Shown here in pieces: positions 9,545 through 18,381 of a stretch of DNA of 64,000 nucleotides (position 1 is its first letter; every line of letters begins with the position of its first letter). The translations under genes were made by a program, and so were the position numbers. The DNA lies in the NCBI RefSeq assembly GCF_018372215.1, contig NZ_JAHAJN010000003.1, positions 102,979 to 166,978 of the forward strand, written 5' to 3'. This DNA is from Negativicoccus succinicivorans (GTDB lineage: Bacteria > Bacillota > Negativicutes > Veillonellales > Negativicoccaceae). The notes under the pieces were generated by a model, which saw only the letters and a program-made list of their open reading frames with translations, searched no databases and was not told where the DNA came from.

Positions 9545-11197
9545 TTATTGTTCCGCCTGTCGTTTGTGCGTCGCCAGGATGGCTTCATCATTGCTCAGCG
9601 TAATCGGTTCGATCGGCGCGATTACCTTGCCGCTTTCATCGTAACGCACGACAGCCGGTACGCCCATCGCCTGTTCCAAGCGGGCGAGACCCGTGTTGTA
9701 ATCGTACAACGCGGTGATGTAATTCGTGCGCGCCTGATCCAACGCGAGCTGCGCATCCAGGACATCCAAGTTGATGCCGACGCCGGCGCGGTAACGAATG
9801 CGTGCGATCTTGTACGCTTCCTGCGCCTGCTCTACCGCCTGCGCGGTGGATTGAATCCGTTCTTCCGCGCTGCCGATATTCAAGTAGGCCTGAGTCACAT
9901 CCAGTTCGATTTGACCGCGCGCCTGCAAGTAGGTTTCTTCCGCCGCGGCGAGGTCCGCTTTAGCACCTTTTACTTTTCCCGTAGTGGCGCCGCCGTCATA
10001 GAGCGGCCAACTCACACCGCCGGCGACTTTCCAGTCTTCATTTTCAAAGCCCGGAAAATCTTTGTCCTGCCAGCTCATATTCGCCGTCAGCGCGACGGTC
10101 GGTTTATTGCCGGCCTTCGCCACATTTAATTTTTCTTCACTGGCTTTGACATTCAGTGCCGCCTGCTGTAATTCCCAACGATGCGCCAACGCATAGTCGA
10201 TGGCCTGCGCGCGTTGGATCGTAATCGCGCGATGCGGCAGCTCATTGGTATCCGGTACGACTGTCGTAACCGTCGGCAGGCGCAACAGATTGCTCATGTT
10301 GGCGCGCGCGAGTTGCACGGCGTTTTGCGCTTTTATTTGTTTTTCTCGCGCATCCGCTAAAGCGACTTCGGACGAAAGCACGTCGATCCGCGCCACCACG
10401 CCCGCATTATAAATCTGCGTCACGTTTTTGACGTGTTCCGTCAGATTTTTCACGGCGGTGTCGGCGATGTCGGCAAAATGTTGCGCTTCCATCAACTGGT
10501 AGTAGCCTTGCGTGACTTTATATTTCAAATCCGCTTCTTCTTTATAGATGCCCCACTCCGCCGCGTCACGACCGTAACGAGCCGCCGCTACCGCGCTTTC
10601 GACACGACCGCCCGTCCAAATCGGCCAAGTGACCGAAAGCGTATTTTGAAAACCGTGATCCTGCGCAAAAGTCATCGGTACCGTTTGCGTTGTGAGAGCT
10701 TTATACAAGTCGGTTTTTTTCAGATCTTCAAGCGTCAAATTCGCTCCCGGGTTCACCAGCTGCAACGCGTTCAACGCGGCCTGCGCGGTCGCGTCGACTT
10801 TAGCGGCATGCTCCGGTCCGAGCGGATGCGGCACGGCGACCGTCTGGCTTTTTTCTTTAAACTTCGACGCGCCGAACTGGAAGTCAAAACTCGGATTCTT
10901 TTTCGCCGCTATTTCACTGACGGCCGCATTGGCCGCCTGCCATTTCGCTTCCGCGATATGCACGGCATAATGATTGACCACGGCGATCTGTACCGCTTCC
11001 GATAAAGACAGTTCCAGCGTCTGCGGCGCCAGCTCTTCGTTCGGATCGACAAGCGTCGGGACGCTTTCCCGTTGCAGCGCGTCCGCCGTGTTGACGATCT
11101 TCTTCGTCGCTGAAAGCGGATTATCAGTCGCGAATACCGATCCTTGTCCGACTAAAGCGACAGCCGCGAGTACCGCGGCAATTTTTACATAGTTCAT
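9545..11197 (-). CDS. tolC: TolC-family outer membrane efflux/export channel
   Basis: 550 residues with a signal peptide (cleaved near VFATDN) and two outer-membrane-efflux repeats. The first covers about 65-280; the second covers about 310-525 with typical helices and the strand pair VAGGVSWPLYDGG. TolC trimers form a channel across the outer membrane and a helical tunnel into the periplasm, used by RND, ABC and MFS exporters. At 550 residues it is longer than usual because of an insertion around 90-145 in the first repeat. AGAGGAG precedes ATG 11197. No inner-membrane pump is adjacent; the neighbours are mlaD upstream and tamB downstream, so it is probably a general-purpose channel. Confidence 0.93.
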   Translation of the reverse strand: MNYVKIAAVLAAVALVGQGSVFATDNPLSATKKIVNTADALQRESVPTLVDPNEELAPQTLELSLSEAVQIAVVNHYAVHIAEAKWQAANAAVSEIAAKKNPSFDFQFGASKFKEKSQTVAVPHPLGPEHAAKVDATAQAALNALQLVNPGANLTLEDLKKTDLYKALTTQTVPMTFAQDHGFQNTLSVTWPIWTGGRVESAVAAARYGRDAAEWGIYKEEADLKYKVTQGYYQLMEAQHFADIADTAVKNLTEHVKNVTQIYNAGVVARIDVLSSEVALADAREKQIKAQNAVQLARANMSNLLRLPTVTTVVPDTNELPHRAITIQRAQAIDYALAHRWELQQAALNVKASEEKLNVAKAGNKPTVALTANMSWQDKDFPGFENEDWKVAGGVSWPLYDGGATTGKVKGAKADLAAAEETYLQARGQIELDVTQAYLNIGSAEERIQSTAQAVEQAQEAYKIARIRYRAGVGINLDVLDAQLALDQARTNYITALYDYNTGLARLEQAMGVPAVVRYDESGKVIAPIEPITLSNDEAILATHKRQAEQ

Positions 11198-11225
11198 GTT
11201 GATCTCCTCTTAACTCTCTACACTT

Positions 11226-12338
11226 TTAAAAAGTATGGTTGACACCGAAATAGTAACCGCCGTTAGGCGCGCTTTCCGGGAAAATCGACTGGGCGACTGC
11301 CGACCAGTCCTCCGCTACCGGCCAACGCGCGCGCAACCGGTATTCGGAATCCTCTAAATTATACGCATCAACCGTGAGCAGGCCTTTGCCGATCTCATAA
11401 TCAGCCCCCGCTCCGATCTCGCCGCGAATTAAACCGGCCCGTACCGACCAGCGGCCGTTATGTTTACCGTATTGCAAGCTGGCCAGCGTACCTTTACCGA
11501 TATCTTCCGCGCCGATCAGGCCGAACGCATTTTCGTTACCGATGCGCCAATTGGCGTTCAGTGTGGTTTTATGCTTATCCGTATTATATAACATCTCGAC
11601 TTCGCCGGGCATGGCGAGTGACGACCGTTTGAGTCCGCCGATGCGACTGGAAATCCGTCGCGCGTTTTCGCTCGTCACGCGAAAGTTTTCTGCGGTCGCC
11701 CGCAAATCGGCGGTTAATTTACCGTCGGCATCCAACCGCGCGAGCAACAAATTCACATCGTCCGTCATCTGTTGCAGCGAGGATGTCAGTACGATCATCC
11801 GCGCCGACATGTCGTTGGCGTTGGCCACCGTGGCGCGCAGCTGTTCCTGCATGACGGGATCCCCGATCACTTTGTTAACGCTGTCCATTGCTTCCTGCGT
11901 CTTGGCCAGCAGGCGATTGGTTTCCCGCATGATCGCATCAATGCCGCCGGGCATGCCGCCCGTGATCGTGTCCCCCGGTTGCAGCGCGCCGTTTTTCAAA
12001 TCGCCGGGCGTAATACGAATAAATTTTTCGCCCATCACGCCATCCGCTTCGACCGCGAAATAAGAATCTCTCGGAATCGAAATGCCTTCGTAAATGCGCA
12101 GCCGCACTTTCGCGCCATGCGGCAGTGACGACACCTCTTCGACTTTCCCGACTTCCACGCCGGAATAGCGCACCTGATTACCTTGCGCCAAACCGTTCAC
12201 TTCCGGAAAAATGCCGTAGATGTCGTAGCCCTTTTTACCGAAAAACACAAAGTTCGAAAGTTGTGCCAAGACGATCGCCGTCGCGATCAGACCCGCTAAG
12301 GTAAACGCTCCGACCTTGGCCTCCGTTGACCACTTCAT
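11226..12338 (-). CDS. mlaD: MlaD-type MCE protein with C-terminal beta-barrel
   Basis: A 370-residue protein. It has an N-terminal membrane anchor (about 10-32), an MCE domain (about 38-120, with YDIYGIFPEVNGLAQGNQV and RYSGVEVGKV), a long helical region (130-235), and a C-terminal part of about 130 residues with short amphipathic strands ending in Phe. The last part reads as a small outer-membrane barrel. Published work on Veillonella parvula describes the same architecture, in which MlaD alone bridges both membranes for phospholipid transport. Its start overlaps the mlaF stop by four bases (ATGA), and no mlaA, mlaB or mlaC is nearby, fitting that minimal MlaEFD system. Confidence 0.92.
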   Translation of the reverse strand: MKWSTEAKVGAFTLAGLIATAIVLAQLSNFVFFGKKGYDIYGIFPEVNGLAQGNQVRYSGVEVGKVEEVSSLPHGAKVRLRIYEGISIPRDSYFAVEADGVMGEKFIRITPGDLKNGALQPGDTITGGMPGGIDAIMRETNRLLAKTQEAMDSVNKVIGDPVMQEQLRATVANANDMSARMIVLTSSLQQMTDDVNLLLARLDADGKLTADLRATAENFRVTSENARRISSRIGGLKRSSLAMPGEVEMLYNTDKHKTTLNANWRIGNENAFGLIGAEDIGKGTLASLQYGKHNGRWSVRAGLIRGEIGAGADYEIGKGLLTVDAYNLEDSEYRLRARWPVAEDWSAVAQSIFPESAPNGGYYFGVNHTF

Positions 12339-13087
12339 GGGCGCCGCTCCTCCTCATCCAATTCGCTCTTGCCCTGTAAAAAATTCTGTACGAGCGGATT
12401 GTCCGATTGCCAAAATGTATCGGCCGGCGCATCCGCGATAAAACGCCCCTGATGTAAAAACGCGAGTCGATCGGCGACGGTTCGCGCCGAATCGAGCTCG
12501 TGCGTAACGACCACGCCGCTCGTGCCATATTGCCGCTGCGCGCGGCGGATCAGGCGATCGACGGTCGCCGCGCTGATCGGATCAAGCCCCGCCGTCGGTT
12601 CGTCATATAAAACGACTTTCGGTTCAGTCGCCAGCGCGCGCGCCAACGCGACGCGTTTTTTCATGCCGCCGGACAACTGCTGCGGCAACGCATCTTGCCA
12701 GTCCGCGAGCCCCACCAGTTGCAAACGTTCGCGCACATGCGCTGCGATTTCATCTTTGCTCAATTCATTTTGCCGCACCAGACCGAAGGCGACATTTTCA
12801 CCGACGGTCATGGAATCAAACAACGCGGAATATTGGAATACATAGCCCATGTGACGGCGCACTTCATTCCATTGCCGTTCGCTGTAATCCGTCACATCGA
12901 CCCCGTCGATCAAAACGCGTCCCGAAGTCGGTTTGATCAAACCGATGAGGACGCGGAGAATCGTCGATTTGCCCGAGCCGGATGCGCCCAAAATAACGAG
13001 CGTTTCTCCCGCCGCCACGGTCAGATCCACGCCGCGCAGGATTTCGCGTTCGCCGAAGCGCACCGTCACGTCCTGTAATTCAATCAT
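12335..13087 (-). CDS. mlaF: MlaF-type ABC transporter ATPase
   Basis: 250 residues with all ABC ATPase motifs: Walker A GASGSGKST near residue 35, the signature LSGGMKKRVALARAL, and Walker B VVLYDEPTAGLDP followed by the switch His in VVVTHELDS. The GMKKR form of the signature is typical of the MlaF/MceG group. It powers lipid movement by MlaE and the MCE protein MlaD across the envelope. The start at 13087 lies 9 bases after mlaE, and the stop overlaps the mlaD start, so the three are translated together. Confidence 0.95.
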   Translation of the reverse strand: MIELQDVTVRFGEREILRGVDLTVAAGETLVILGASGSGKSTILRVLIGLIKPTSGRVLIDGVDVTDYSERQWNEVRRHMGYVFQYSALFDSMTVGENVAFGLVRQNELSKDEIAAHVRERLQLVGLADWQDALPQQLSGGMKKRVALARALATEPKVVLYDEPTAGLDPISAATVDRLIRRAQRQYGTSGVVVTHELDSARTVADRLAFLHQGRFIADAPADTFWQSDNPLVQNFLQGKSELDEEERRP

Positions 13088-13096
13088 CTTCGCCTC

Positions 13097-13861
13097 TTAA
13101 AATAAAATACTCGACAACAAATAGTTGACGGCAAAAATCATCATAATGGAATACATTACGGTTTCGGTCGCCGCTTTACCGACGCCTTCCGCGCCGGCGG
13201 TCGCGAGCATGCCGCGGCTGCAGCCGACGATCGCGACAATCATCCCGAAGACGACCGCTTTAATCATGCCGAGGTAGACATCGCTCGGCGTGACAAACAT
13301 CTCAATCGAACGCCAAAACGTGTAAGCGGAAATACCGTTATTCAATGTACAGACCAAAACGCCGCCGAAGGTGCCGATGATCAGTCCCAAGACATTTAAA
13401 AGCGGCAGCATGATCATGCACGCCGCCATGCGCGGCACCACGAGGTAGCTGATCGGATCGGTCGCCAGCACGCGCAAAGCGTCGATTTGCTCGGTGACTT
13501 TCATCGTGCCGATCTCGGCCGTGATCGCCGCGCCGCCGCGGCCCGCTAAGACGACGCCGCATAATACCGGCCCCAATTCTCGGCCCATCCCGAGCGAGAC
13601 GATCGCGCCGATGGAAAATTGCGCGCCGAAACGCGACAGCTCGGTGGCGATCTGCAAGGTCAGCACCATGCCGGTGAACAACAGCGTCAGCGCGACAATC
13701 GGAAACGAGCCGACGCCCAGCAGCGCCATCTGTTTAACGGTCTGGCGCATATTGAGCGAAGTAATGCGCTGCCACGCCGCGATCAACAATTGAACGGCGG
13801 CGCCGATCTGCGCCAAAACATATATCGTTGAACGTCCGAGCGAGGTCAGAATTTCGTTCAC
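13097..13861 (-). CDS. mlaE: MlaE-type ABC transporter permease
   Basis: 254 residues with five to six membrane segments and the MlaE family core: GMVLTLQIATEL, FSIGAIVSLGMGRELGPVLCGVVLAGR, and the conserved motif around EIGTMKVTEQIDAL. The GTG at 13861 was chosen because AGGAGG lies nine bases upstream; the longer frame to 13939 adds an unlikely basic leader with no binding site. MlaE is the inner-membrane permease that hands phospholipids to or from MlaD. It is the first gene of the envelope operon, with a likely promoter just upstream. Confidence 0.94.
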   Translation of the reverse strand: MNEILTSLGRSTIYVLAQIGAAVQLLIAAWQRITSLNMRQTVKQMALLGVGSFPIVALTLLFTGMVLTLQIATELSRFGAQFSIGAIVSLGMGRELGPVLCGVVLAGRGGAAITAEIGTMKVTEQIDALRVLATDPISYLVVPRMAACMIMLPLLNVLGLIIGTFGGVLVCTLNNGISAYTFWRSIEMFVTPSDVYLGMIKAVVFGMIVAIVGCSRGMLATAGAEGVGKAATETVMYSIMMIFAVNYLLSSILF

Positions 13862-13895
13862 AACGCGCTTCCTCCTAAATACACTATTATGATTT

Positions 13896-13904
13896 ATTTT
13901 AGCA
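13896..13904 (-). promoter_or_regulatory. Extended -10 promoter for the envelope operon
   Basis: Reading the minus strand, TGCTAAAAT (an extended -10 element) lies about 35 bases before the mlaE start. I see no good -35 hexamer. This is the only promoter-like sequence between mlaE and the convergent terminator region at 13985. Confidence 0.45.
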
Positions 13905-13984
13905 CATTTAACGCCCCGACGTCCCCGTATAAAGCGCACTTTTCATTTTTCAGACAGGCGCGCCAGCCGTTTTTTCGAAATTTT

Positions 13985-14014
13985 AAAAGCAGCTGCGTAA
14001 TAACAGCTGCTTTT
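13985..14014 (-). terminator. Rho-independent terminator after korB
   Basis: An 11-base stem (AAAAGCAGCTG paired with CAGCTGCTTTT) with an 8-base loop and T-rich flanks. It lies 28 bases after the korB stop and also separates this operon from mlaE. Confidence 0.85.
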
Positions 14015-14041
14015 GTATTATTTTGTCCCCGTTTCAGGAGA

Positions 14042-14905
14042 TTAACGAAATGCCGCAATGAGGTCGGTAAACGTTTTTTCATTAATCGTTTCGACCTTGG
14101 CGGCTAACGGCTCTTCCGCAAGATCAATCAAATCTTCATAACTCGGACGATCTTTTTCTTCGTAGAGCACGCCGGTAATCAAACCTTCCCGTTCATTCAA
14201 CAGCGTCAACGCGCGCGCTTTGTCAGCGGGATCGTAATCGGCCACATCGCTCACATCGGTGAGATGTTCTTTGAACCATTCATACGTATTGTATTTATTG
14301 TACGTAACGCAAGGCGTAAAGACATTGATGAAAGAGAAGCCGTGGTAATCCATGCCGCGCATGATGATATCCACGAGACCGCGCCGGTCCAGCGCGTATC
14401 CCTGCGCCACAAATCCCGCGCCGGCGGCGAGCGCCATCGACGATACCGCCAGCGGCGTTTCCACATTGCCGTGCGGCGTCGTCTTGGTCACGAAGCCGAG
14501 CGAACTGCGCGGACTGGTCTGGCCTTTGGTAAGACCGTAGACATGGTTATCGAAAACGATGTAGGTAATATTCAAATTACGCTTAATCGCATGGATGGTG
14601 TGTCCCATGCCGATCGCGTACGCGTCGCCGTCGCCCGAGCAGACCACCACTTCCAAGTCGCGGTTCGCCAATTTCACGCCCTGCGCGAACGGCAATGCGC
14701 GACCATGCGTCGTATGCGCGCCGTAGCAGTACAGGTAACCGCCGATGCGGCTCGAACAACCGATGCCGGAAATCAGCATTAATTTTTTAAAAGGAATATT
14801 TCGTTTCGAAGCGGCTTCCTGAATCGCCATCTGAATGCCGAAGTCGCCGCAGCCGGGGCACCAGTTCGGCTGAATCGCGTTTTTATACTCCCGTGCGTTC
14901 GCCAT
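14042..14905 (-). CDS. korB: 2-oxoacid:ferredoxin oxidoreductase, beta subunit
   Basis: 287 residues of the thiamine-pyrophosphate-binding beta subunit. The N-terminus carries WCPGCGDFGI. The TPP/Mg motif is GDGDAYAIGMGHTIHA near residues 90-105 with the following NHVYGLTKGQTSP. With the alpha subunit it oxidatively decarboxylates a 2-oxoacid (2-oxoglutarate or a related acid) to an acyl-CoA and reduces ferredoxin. AAGGAGG lies within the end of korA, and the korA stop overlaps this ATG by one base. Two-subunit enzymes of this type are generally called KorAB; the true substrate cannot be read from the sequence. Confidence 0.93.
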   Translation of the reverse strand: MANAREYKNAIQPNWCPGCGDFGIQMAIQEAASKRNIPFKKLMLISGIGCSSRIGGYLYCYGAHTTHGRALPFAQGVKLANRDLEVVVCSGDGDAYAIGMGHTIHAIKRNLNITYIVFDNHVYGLTKGQTSPRSSLGFVTKTTPHGNVETPLAVSSMALAAGAGFVAQGYALDRRGLVDIIMRGMDYHGFSFINVFTPCVTYNKYNTYEWFKEHLTDVSDVADYDPADKARALTLLNEREGLITGVLYEEKDRPSYEDLIDLAEEPLAAKVETINEKTFTDLIAAFR

Positions 14906-16653
14906 CAGAGCACCTCCTTGACGCGGGCTACAATCTGACTCGGCGTCAGTGTCAGTCCGTCATAACGTTTTAACATGGAAAACGGCGCCAATTCGGGCAA
15001 ATGCATCGTCAGAAGCTTAGTAAGTTGCCCCGTCGCGTTTTGTTCGAGTACGAGCACTTTTTTCGCCTTTTCGACATACGGGCGCAAGGCTTCGGTCGGG
15101 AACGGCTCCAGGAGTCGCAAACCGATGCGATTGACTTTAACGCCTTCCTTGCGTAAAGGCTCCGCCGCCTCCGCGGCCGCGCCGCAGGCGGAATTGATCG
15201 AAATCAGCAGCACGTCGGCCTCTTCCGTCGGCGCATCGACGGCGAGCGGCGCGAAATGATCGGCCACTGTCGTGAATTTACGCAAACGTTTATCCGTCTG
15301 TACGACGCGATTCGACGGCGCTTCCGCCGGCTTGCCGACCGTGTCGTGTTCCAAACCGGTGGACAGGAACATGCCGTTCGGCGTGCCCGGAATCGTTCGC
15401 GGCGAAATGCCCGATTCGGTATCGGCGAAACGCGCGAAATAATCCGGTCGAACCAGTTCCGGCAAATCCTTCGTCTGCAAATTACCGCGTTCAATTTTGA
15501 CGCGGCTGAGATCGAGCGCCGGTACGCTCTGTTTATTTAAACCCTGCTGCAAATCGGCCAAAACAATGACCGGGCATTGGTATTGCTCCGCGAGATTGAA
15601 TGCTTCCGCCGTCACGTAGAAGCATTCCTCGGTGGAGGTCGGCGCGACGACAATTTTGCCCACGTCGCCGTGCGCGCTGTAAATCGCCGCCATGATATCG
15701 CTTTGTTCGACCTTGGTCGCCATGCCCGTCGACGGGCCGGCTCGCATGACATCAATAATGACCATCGGAATCTCCGCAATCGTCGCCAGCGAAATCGATT
15801 CCGCCATCAGCGACAAACCCGGGCCCGATGTCGCGGTGAACGCGCGGACGCCGGCGAAGTTCGCGCCGATCGCCATCATGCAAGACGCCAGTTCGTCTTC
15901 CGTTTGCACAACGGCGCCGTGCACGCGGTCAATCGCCTGAATCATGTATTCCATAATTTCGGACGCCGGCGTAATCGGGTAGCTCGCCATGAAGCGGGCG
16001 CCCGCCGCGAGAGCGCCGAGTGCGATCGCTTCGTTCCCCATCAAAAACAGCAGGTCGGCATCCGGCGGTTCAGGCAAGGTTCCGGGCGCGGCAAAGTTAT
16101 CTTTCTGCTCGTCGACCAGACGCGCCCCTTCGTTGAATGCGCGCACGTTGGCCGCGATCACTTCCTGCGTCTTTTTCGCGAAACGTTCCGAAATCGCCGC
16201 GATGAAACGTTCGCGCGGGAATCCCAAGTACGCGACCGACATGCCGAGCGCCACAATGTTTTTCATTTGCAGCGAGCCGCATTCTTTGGCGGTATCCGTG
16301 ATCGGCAAAGCCAGGAGCGTGACACCCGCCGGCAAACGATCGCCTTTCGGCGCAAACTTCGTATCGGCGATCAACACGCCGCCCGAACGCAATTCGTGGC
16401 CGTGCTGATCAATCGTTTCCTGATCAAGCGCGATTAAGTTGTCCACGCCTTCGCCGATCGTCCCCAACCGGTGACTGGCGATCCGCAATGCGAAGGTCGT
16501 ATGACCGCCCTTGATGCGAGACGCGAATAAACGCTGGGAAAACAGGGAGTAGCCGAGCGCGGCGAGCACTTTGGCGAGAATTTCACCGCCGGATTCAATT
16601 CCTTCGCCCTGCTGGCCGCCCATCTTCCAGACAAAATCTTCTCTTGTCTGCAA
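14905..16653 (-). CDS. korA: 2-oxoacid:ferredoxin oxidoreductase, alpha subunit (gamma-alpha fusion)
   Basis: 582 residues. The gamma domain comes first (about 8-190, GGQQGEGIESGGEILAK), then the pyrimidine-binding alpha domain (about 200-460, ASYPITPASEIMEY and TATSGPGLSLMAE), then the C-terminal domain. The likely start is TTG at 16653: GGAGGAGGG sits 6-7 bases before it, whereas the longer frame starting with GTG at 16671 would place that binding site inside the coding region. It forms a complex with KorB. No ferredoxin-like delta subunit is present. The upstream DUF3298 gene ends only 31 bases away, so read-through is likely. Confidence 0.92.
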   Translation of the reverse strand: MQTREDFVWKMGGQQGEGIESGGEILAKVLAALGYSLFSQRLFASRIKGGHTTFALRIASHRLGTIGEGVDNLIALDQETIDQHGHELRSGGVLIADTKFAPKGDRLPAGVTLLALPITDTAKECGSLQMKNIVALGMSVAYLGFPRERFIAAISERFAKKTQEVIAANVRAFNEGARLVDEQKDNFAAPGTLPEPPDADLLFLMGNEAIALGALAAGARFMASYPITPASEIMEYMIQAIDRVHGAVVQTEDELASCMMAIGANFAGVRAFTATSGPGLSLMAESISLATIAEIPMVIIDVMRAGPSTGMATKVEQSDIMAAIYSAHGDVGKIVVAPTSTEECFYVTAEAFNLAEQYQCPVIVLADLQQGLNKQSVPALDLSRVKIERGNLQTKDLPELVRPDYFARFADTESGISPRTIPGTPNGMFLSTGLEHDTVGKPAEAPSNRVVQTDKRLRKFTTVADHFAPLAVDAPTEEADVLLISINSACGAAAEAAEPLRKEGVKVNRIGLRLLEPFPTEALRPYVEKAKKVLVLEQNATGQLTKLLTMHLPELAPFSMLKRYDGLTLTPSQIVARVKEVL

Positions 16654-16684
16654 AGTAAAACCCTCCTCCACTGACTGCTATGCT

Positions 16685-17317
16685 TCAGTTATGTTGCAAG
16701 CGCGCCGGAACGACGACTTCCAACACGCCCGTCGCGTACGGAGCAATTTGCGCCGGGTTGAAAATCACCACGGCGTCGCCGTGATCATTCAAATAGTACG
16801 GCAAATCATTGTAGACGGCCGTCGCTTTGGCAAGTTCTTCCGGCCAGTATTCGATCGCCCGCGCCGTTAGCGCGCGTTGCACGTAAGCGCGTACTAACCG
16901 ATTCGTCGCGGCATTGGAGCGCTCTCCTAAAAAGTCCGCTAATGTAACCGTTTGTCCGTTTTGTTTATCAAACACCCAAGCCCGCCATTGCGTGTCTGGA
17001 TGCGCGCCGCCGTCAAACGAGGTGCCTTTCGCCACCACGGAAAGATAGCGGTCGCTCTGGTAAGTCACTTGCTGGCTGTACATCTGCCAGTGGTCCAATA
17101 CGGGACCCGTCGCCGGCGCTTCTTTAGCCAGTAATTGCGCACCCGCATGCTGCGCGCGCGCCACATCTTTCGCAAGCATCGCATTGATCTTCGCTTCCAC
17201 GCGCGGCCGCTCGGAAAGGCTTACACTGACCCCCGCCACATCATTGTAATCGTTGGCGCTCGCCGTGCCGAGCGCGAGCGTCATCATGACGCCTGCCAAA
17301 AGAAATATTTTTTTCAT
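16685..17317 (-). CDS. Exported DUF3298/RsiV-like protein
   Basis: 210 residues. The signal peptide is cleaved near TASAND. The body resembles the RsiV/DUF4163-DUF3298 fold: SVVAKGTSFDGGAHPDTQWRAWVFDKQNG and, near the end, YYLNDHGDAVVIFNPAQIAPYATG. The family is best known from RsiV, the lysozyme-sensing anti-sigma factor of Bacillus. Here there is no cytoplasmic anti-sigma part, only the extracytoplasmic domain, so a periplasmic or surface binding role is more likely. GGGAG lies before ATG 17317. It is a paralogue of the next gene upstream. Confidence 0.75.
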   Translation of the reverse strand: MKKIFLLAGVMMTLALGTASANDYNDVAGVSVSLSERPRVEAKINAMLAKDVARAQHAGAQLLAKEAPATGPVLDHWQMYSQQVTYQSDRYLSVVAKGTSFDGGAHPDTQWRAWVFDKQNGQTVTLADFLGERSNAATNRLVRAYVQRALTARAIEYWPEELAKATAVYNDLPYYLNDHGDAVVIFNPAQIAPYATGVLEVVVPARLQHN

Positions 17318-17386
17318 AAAGTTCTCCCACTTTCTCTCATTCTATTTATTAATGACCGCCGCCAACAGGCGGCGCACCTGTCCGAT

Positions 17387-18022
17387 TCATTTGCGCAGCG
17401 ACGATACGTCGATGCTGATCAGTCCCGAAGCGTACGGCGCGATTTCATACTGATTGAACAGCAACATCGCGTGTCCCGCCTGATCGATATAGTAATTGTA
17501 TGGATCATCCGTCGCGAGCGCCGCCGGCAACTCGTCTTCAAAGTACGCTACATTGCGCGCGTCCAAATCGTTGCGGACTACATCTCCCAGCAGCGTCCGC
17601 AACTCCGCGCGGGAGCGGCCGAGATATTGTTCCAGCGTGACTTTCTCGCCCGTCTTCGTGGCGAACACGAGTCCGCGCGTTTCGGTGTAGCCGTGCGGAC
17701 CGCCTTCGTACGTATATTCCTGCGTCAAAAAGGAAATATATTGCTCCCCGCAGTACGTCGCTTTTTGCGTGTAGTTATGTTCATACGGCCAGCTGCGTTC
17801 TGGCATGCTTTGCGCTTCGGCCTGAATTTTTTCGCCATTTTGGCGCGCTTCGCTCGTATAATGAGCCAATGCTTCATTAATGCGCGCGGAAGCGACCGGT
17901 TGACCGGATATTTTTACCTCGCCCTGACTCCATGTCGTCGTAGTCGTCGGCATCGCGCAGGCGCTGAGTGAAACCGCGGTCAGTAAACCGCAAAGTAAAG
18001 TTAATTTACGTAGATTTTTCAT
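17387..18022 (-). CDS. DUF3298/RsiV-like lipoprotein
   Basis: 211 residues with a lipoprotein signal (LSAC lipobox, Cys near residue 22), so it is lipid-anchored. The DUF3298-type region includes YISFLTQEYTYEGGPHGYTETRG and, near the end, YYIDQAGHAMLLFNQYEIAPYASG, closely matching the downstream gene. CGGAGG lies before ATG 18022. The two genes are 69 bases apart and are probably co-transcribed with korAB, although no functional link is obvious. I cannot assign a ligand. Confidence 0.75.
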   Translation of the reverse strand: MKNLRKLTLLCGLLTAVSLSACAMPTTTTTWSQGEVKISGQPVASARINEALAHYTSEARQNGEKIQAEAQSMPERSWPYEHNYTQKATYCGEQYISFLTQEYTYEGGPHGYTETRGLVFATKTGEKVTLEQYLGRSRAELRTLLGDVVRNDLDARNVAYFEDELPAALATDDPYNYYIDQAGHAMLLFNQYEIAPYASGLISIDVSSLRK

Positions 18023-18311
18023 GGGATTCCTCCGTTCTTTTACAAAACCTTCTCTTATAAGTGTACGCTATTTGAAGCAGGTATGCCACCCTAAAGAAAT
18101 GCTGTAAAAAAACTTTTCATGCGGGCTCTTCGTCAATACGTGCCTAAGCTCGTTACTTTTATTTTACAATGATTTATTTCTTTTTCCAAAGTGGAACAAC
18201 GGCGGCCGTTCTGTCCAACAGTGCGCGAATGACAAGCGCAGAATACAGCGCCGCTTTTACCCCCGCCGCAGGCGCTGCCCCGACATGCGCACATGATGCC
18301 CGGCAGAAAAT
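18023..18311. other. Intergenic region between the DUF3298 pair and the truA terminator
   Basis: This stretch has no supported gene; the short open frames on both strands have no ribosome binding site and read as GC-rich noise. On the minus strand a weak promoter candidate, TGGCAT and TACACT with 17 bases between them, lies about 45 bases before the lipoprotein gene. Nothing else is visible. Confidence 0.4.
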
Positions 18312-18340
18312 AAAAAACAGACCGCAAAGGTCTGTTTTTT
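18312..18340 (-). terminator. Terminator after truA
   Basis: AAAAAACAGACC and GGTCTGTTTTTT form a perfect 12-base stem with a 5-base loop. It lies 42 bases downstream of the truA stop and works in either direction, but only the minus-strand operon ends here. Confidence 0.9.
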
Positions 18341-18381
18341 ATTCTATTTATAACTTTGTACATTGCCGCATCGGTTGGCAT

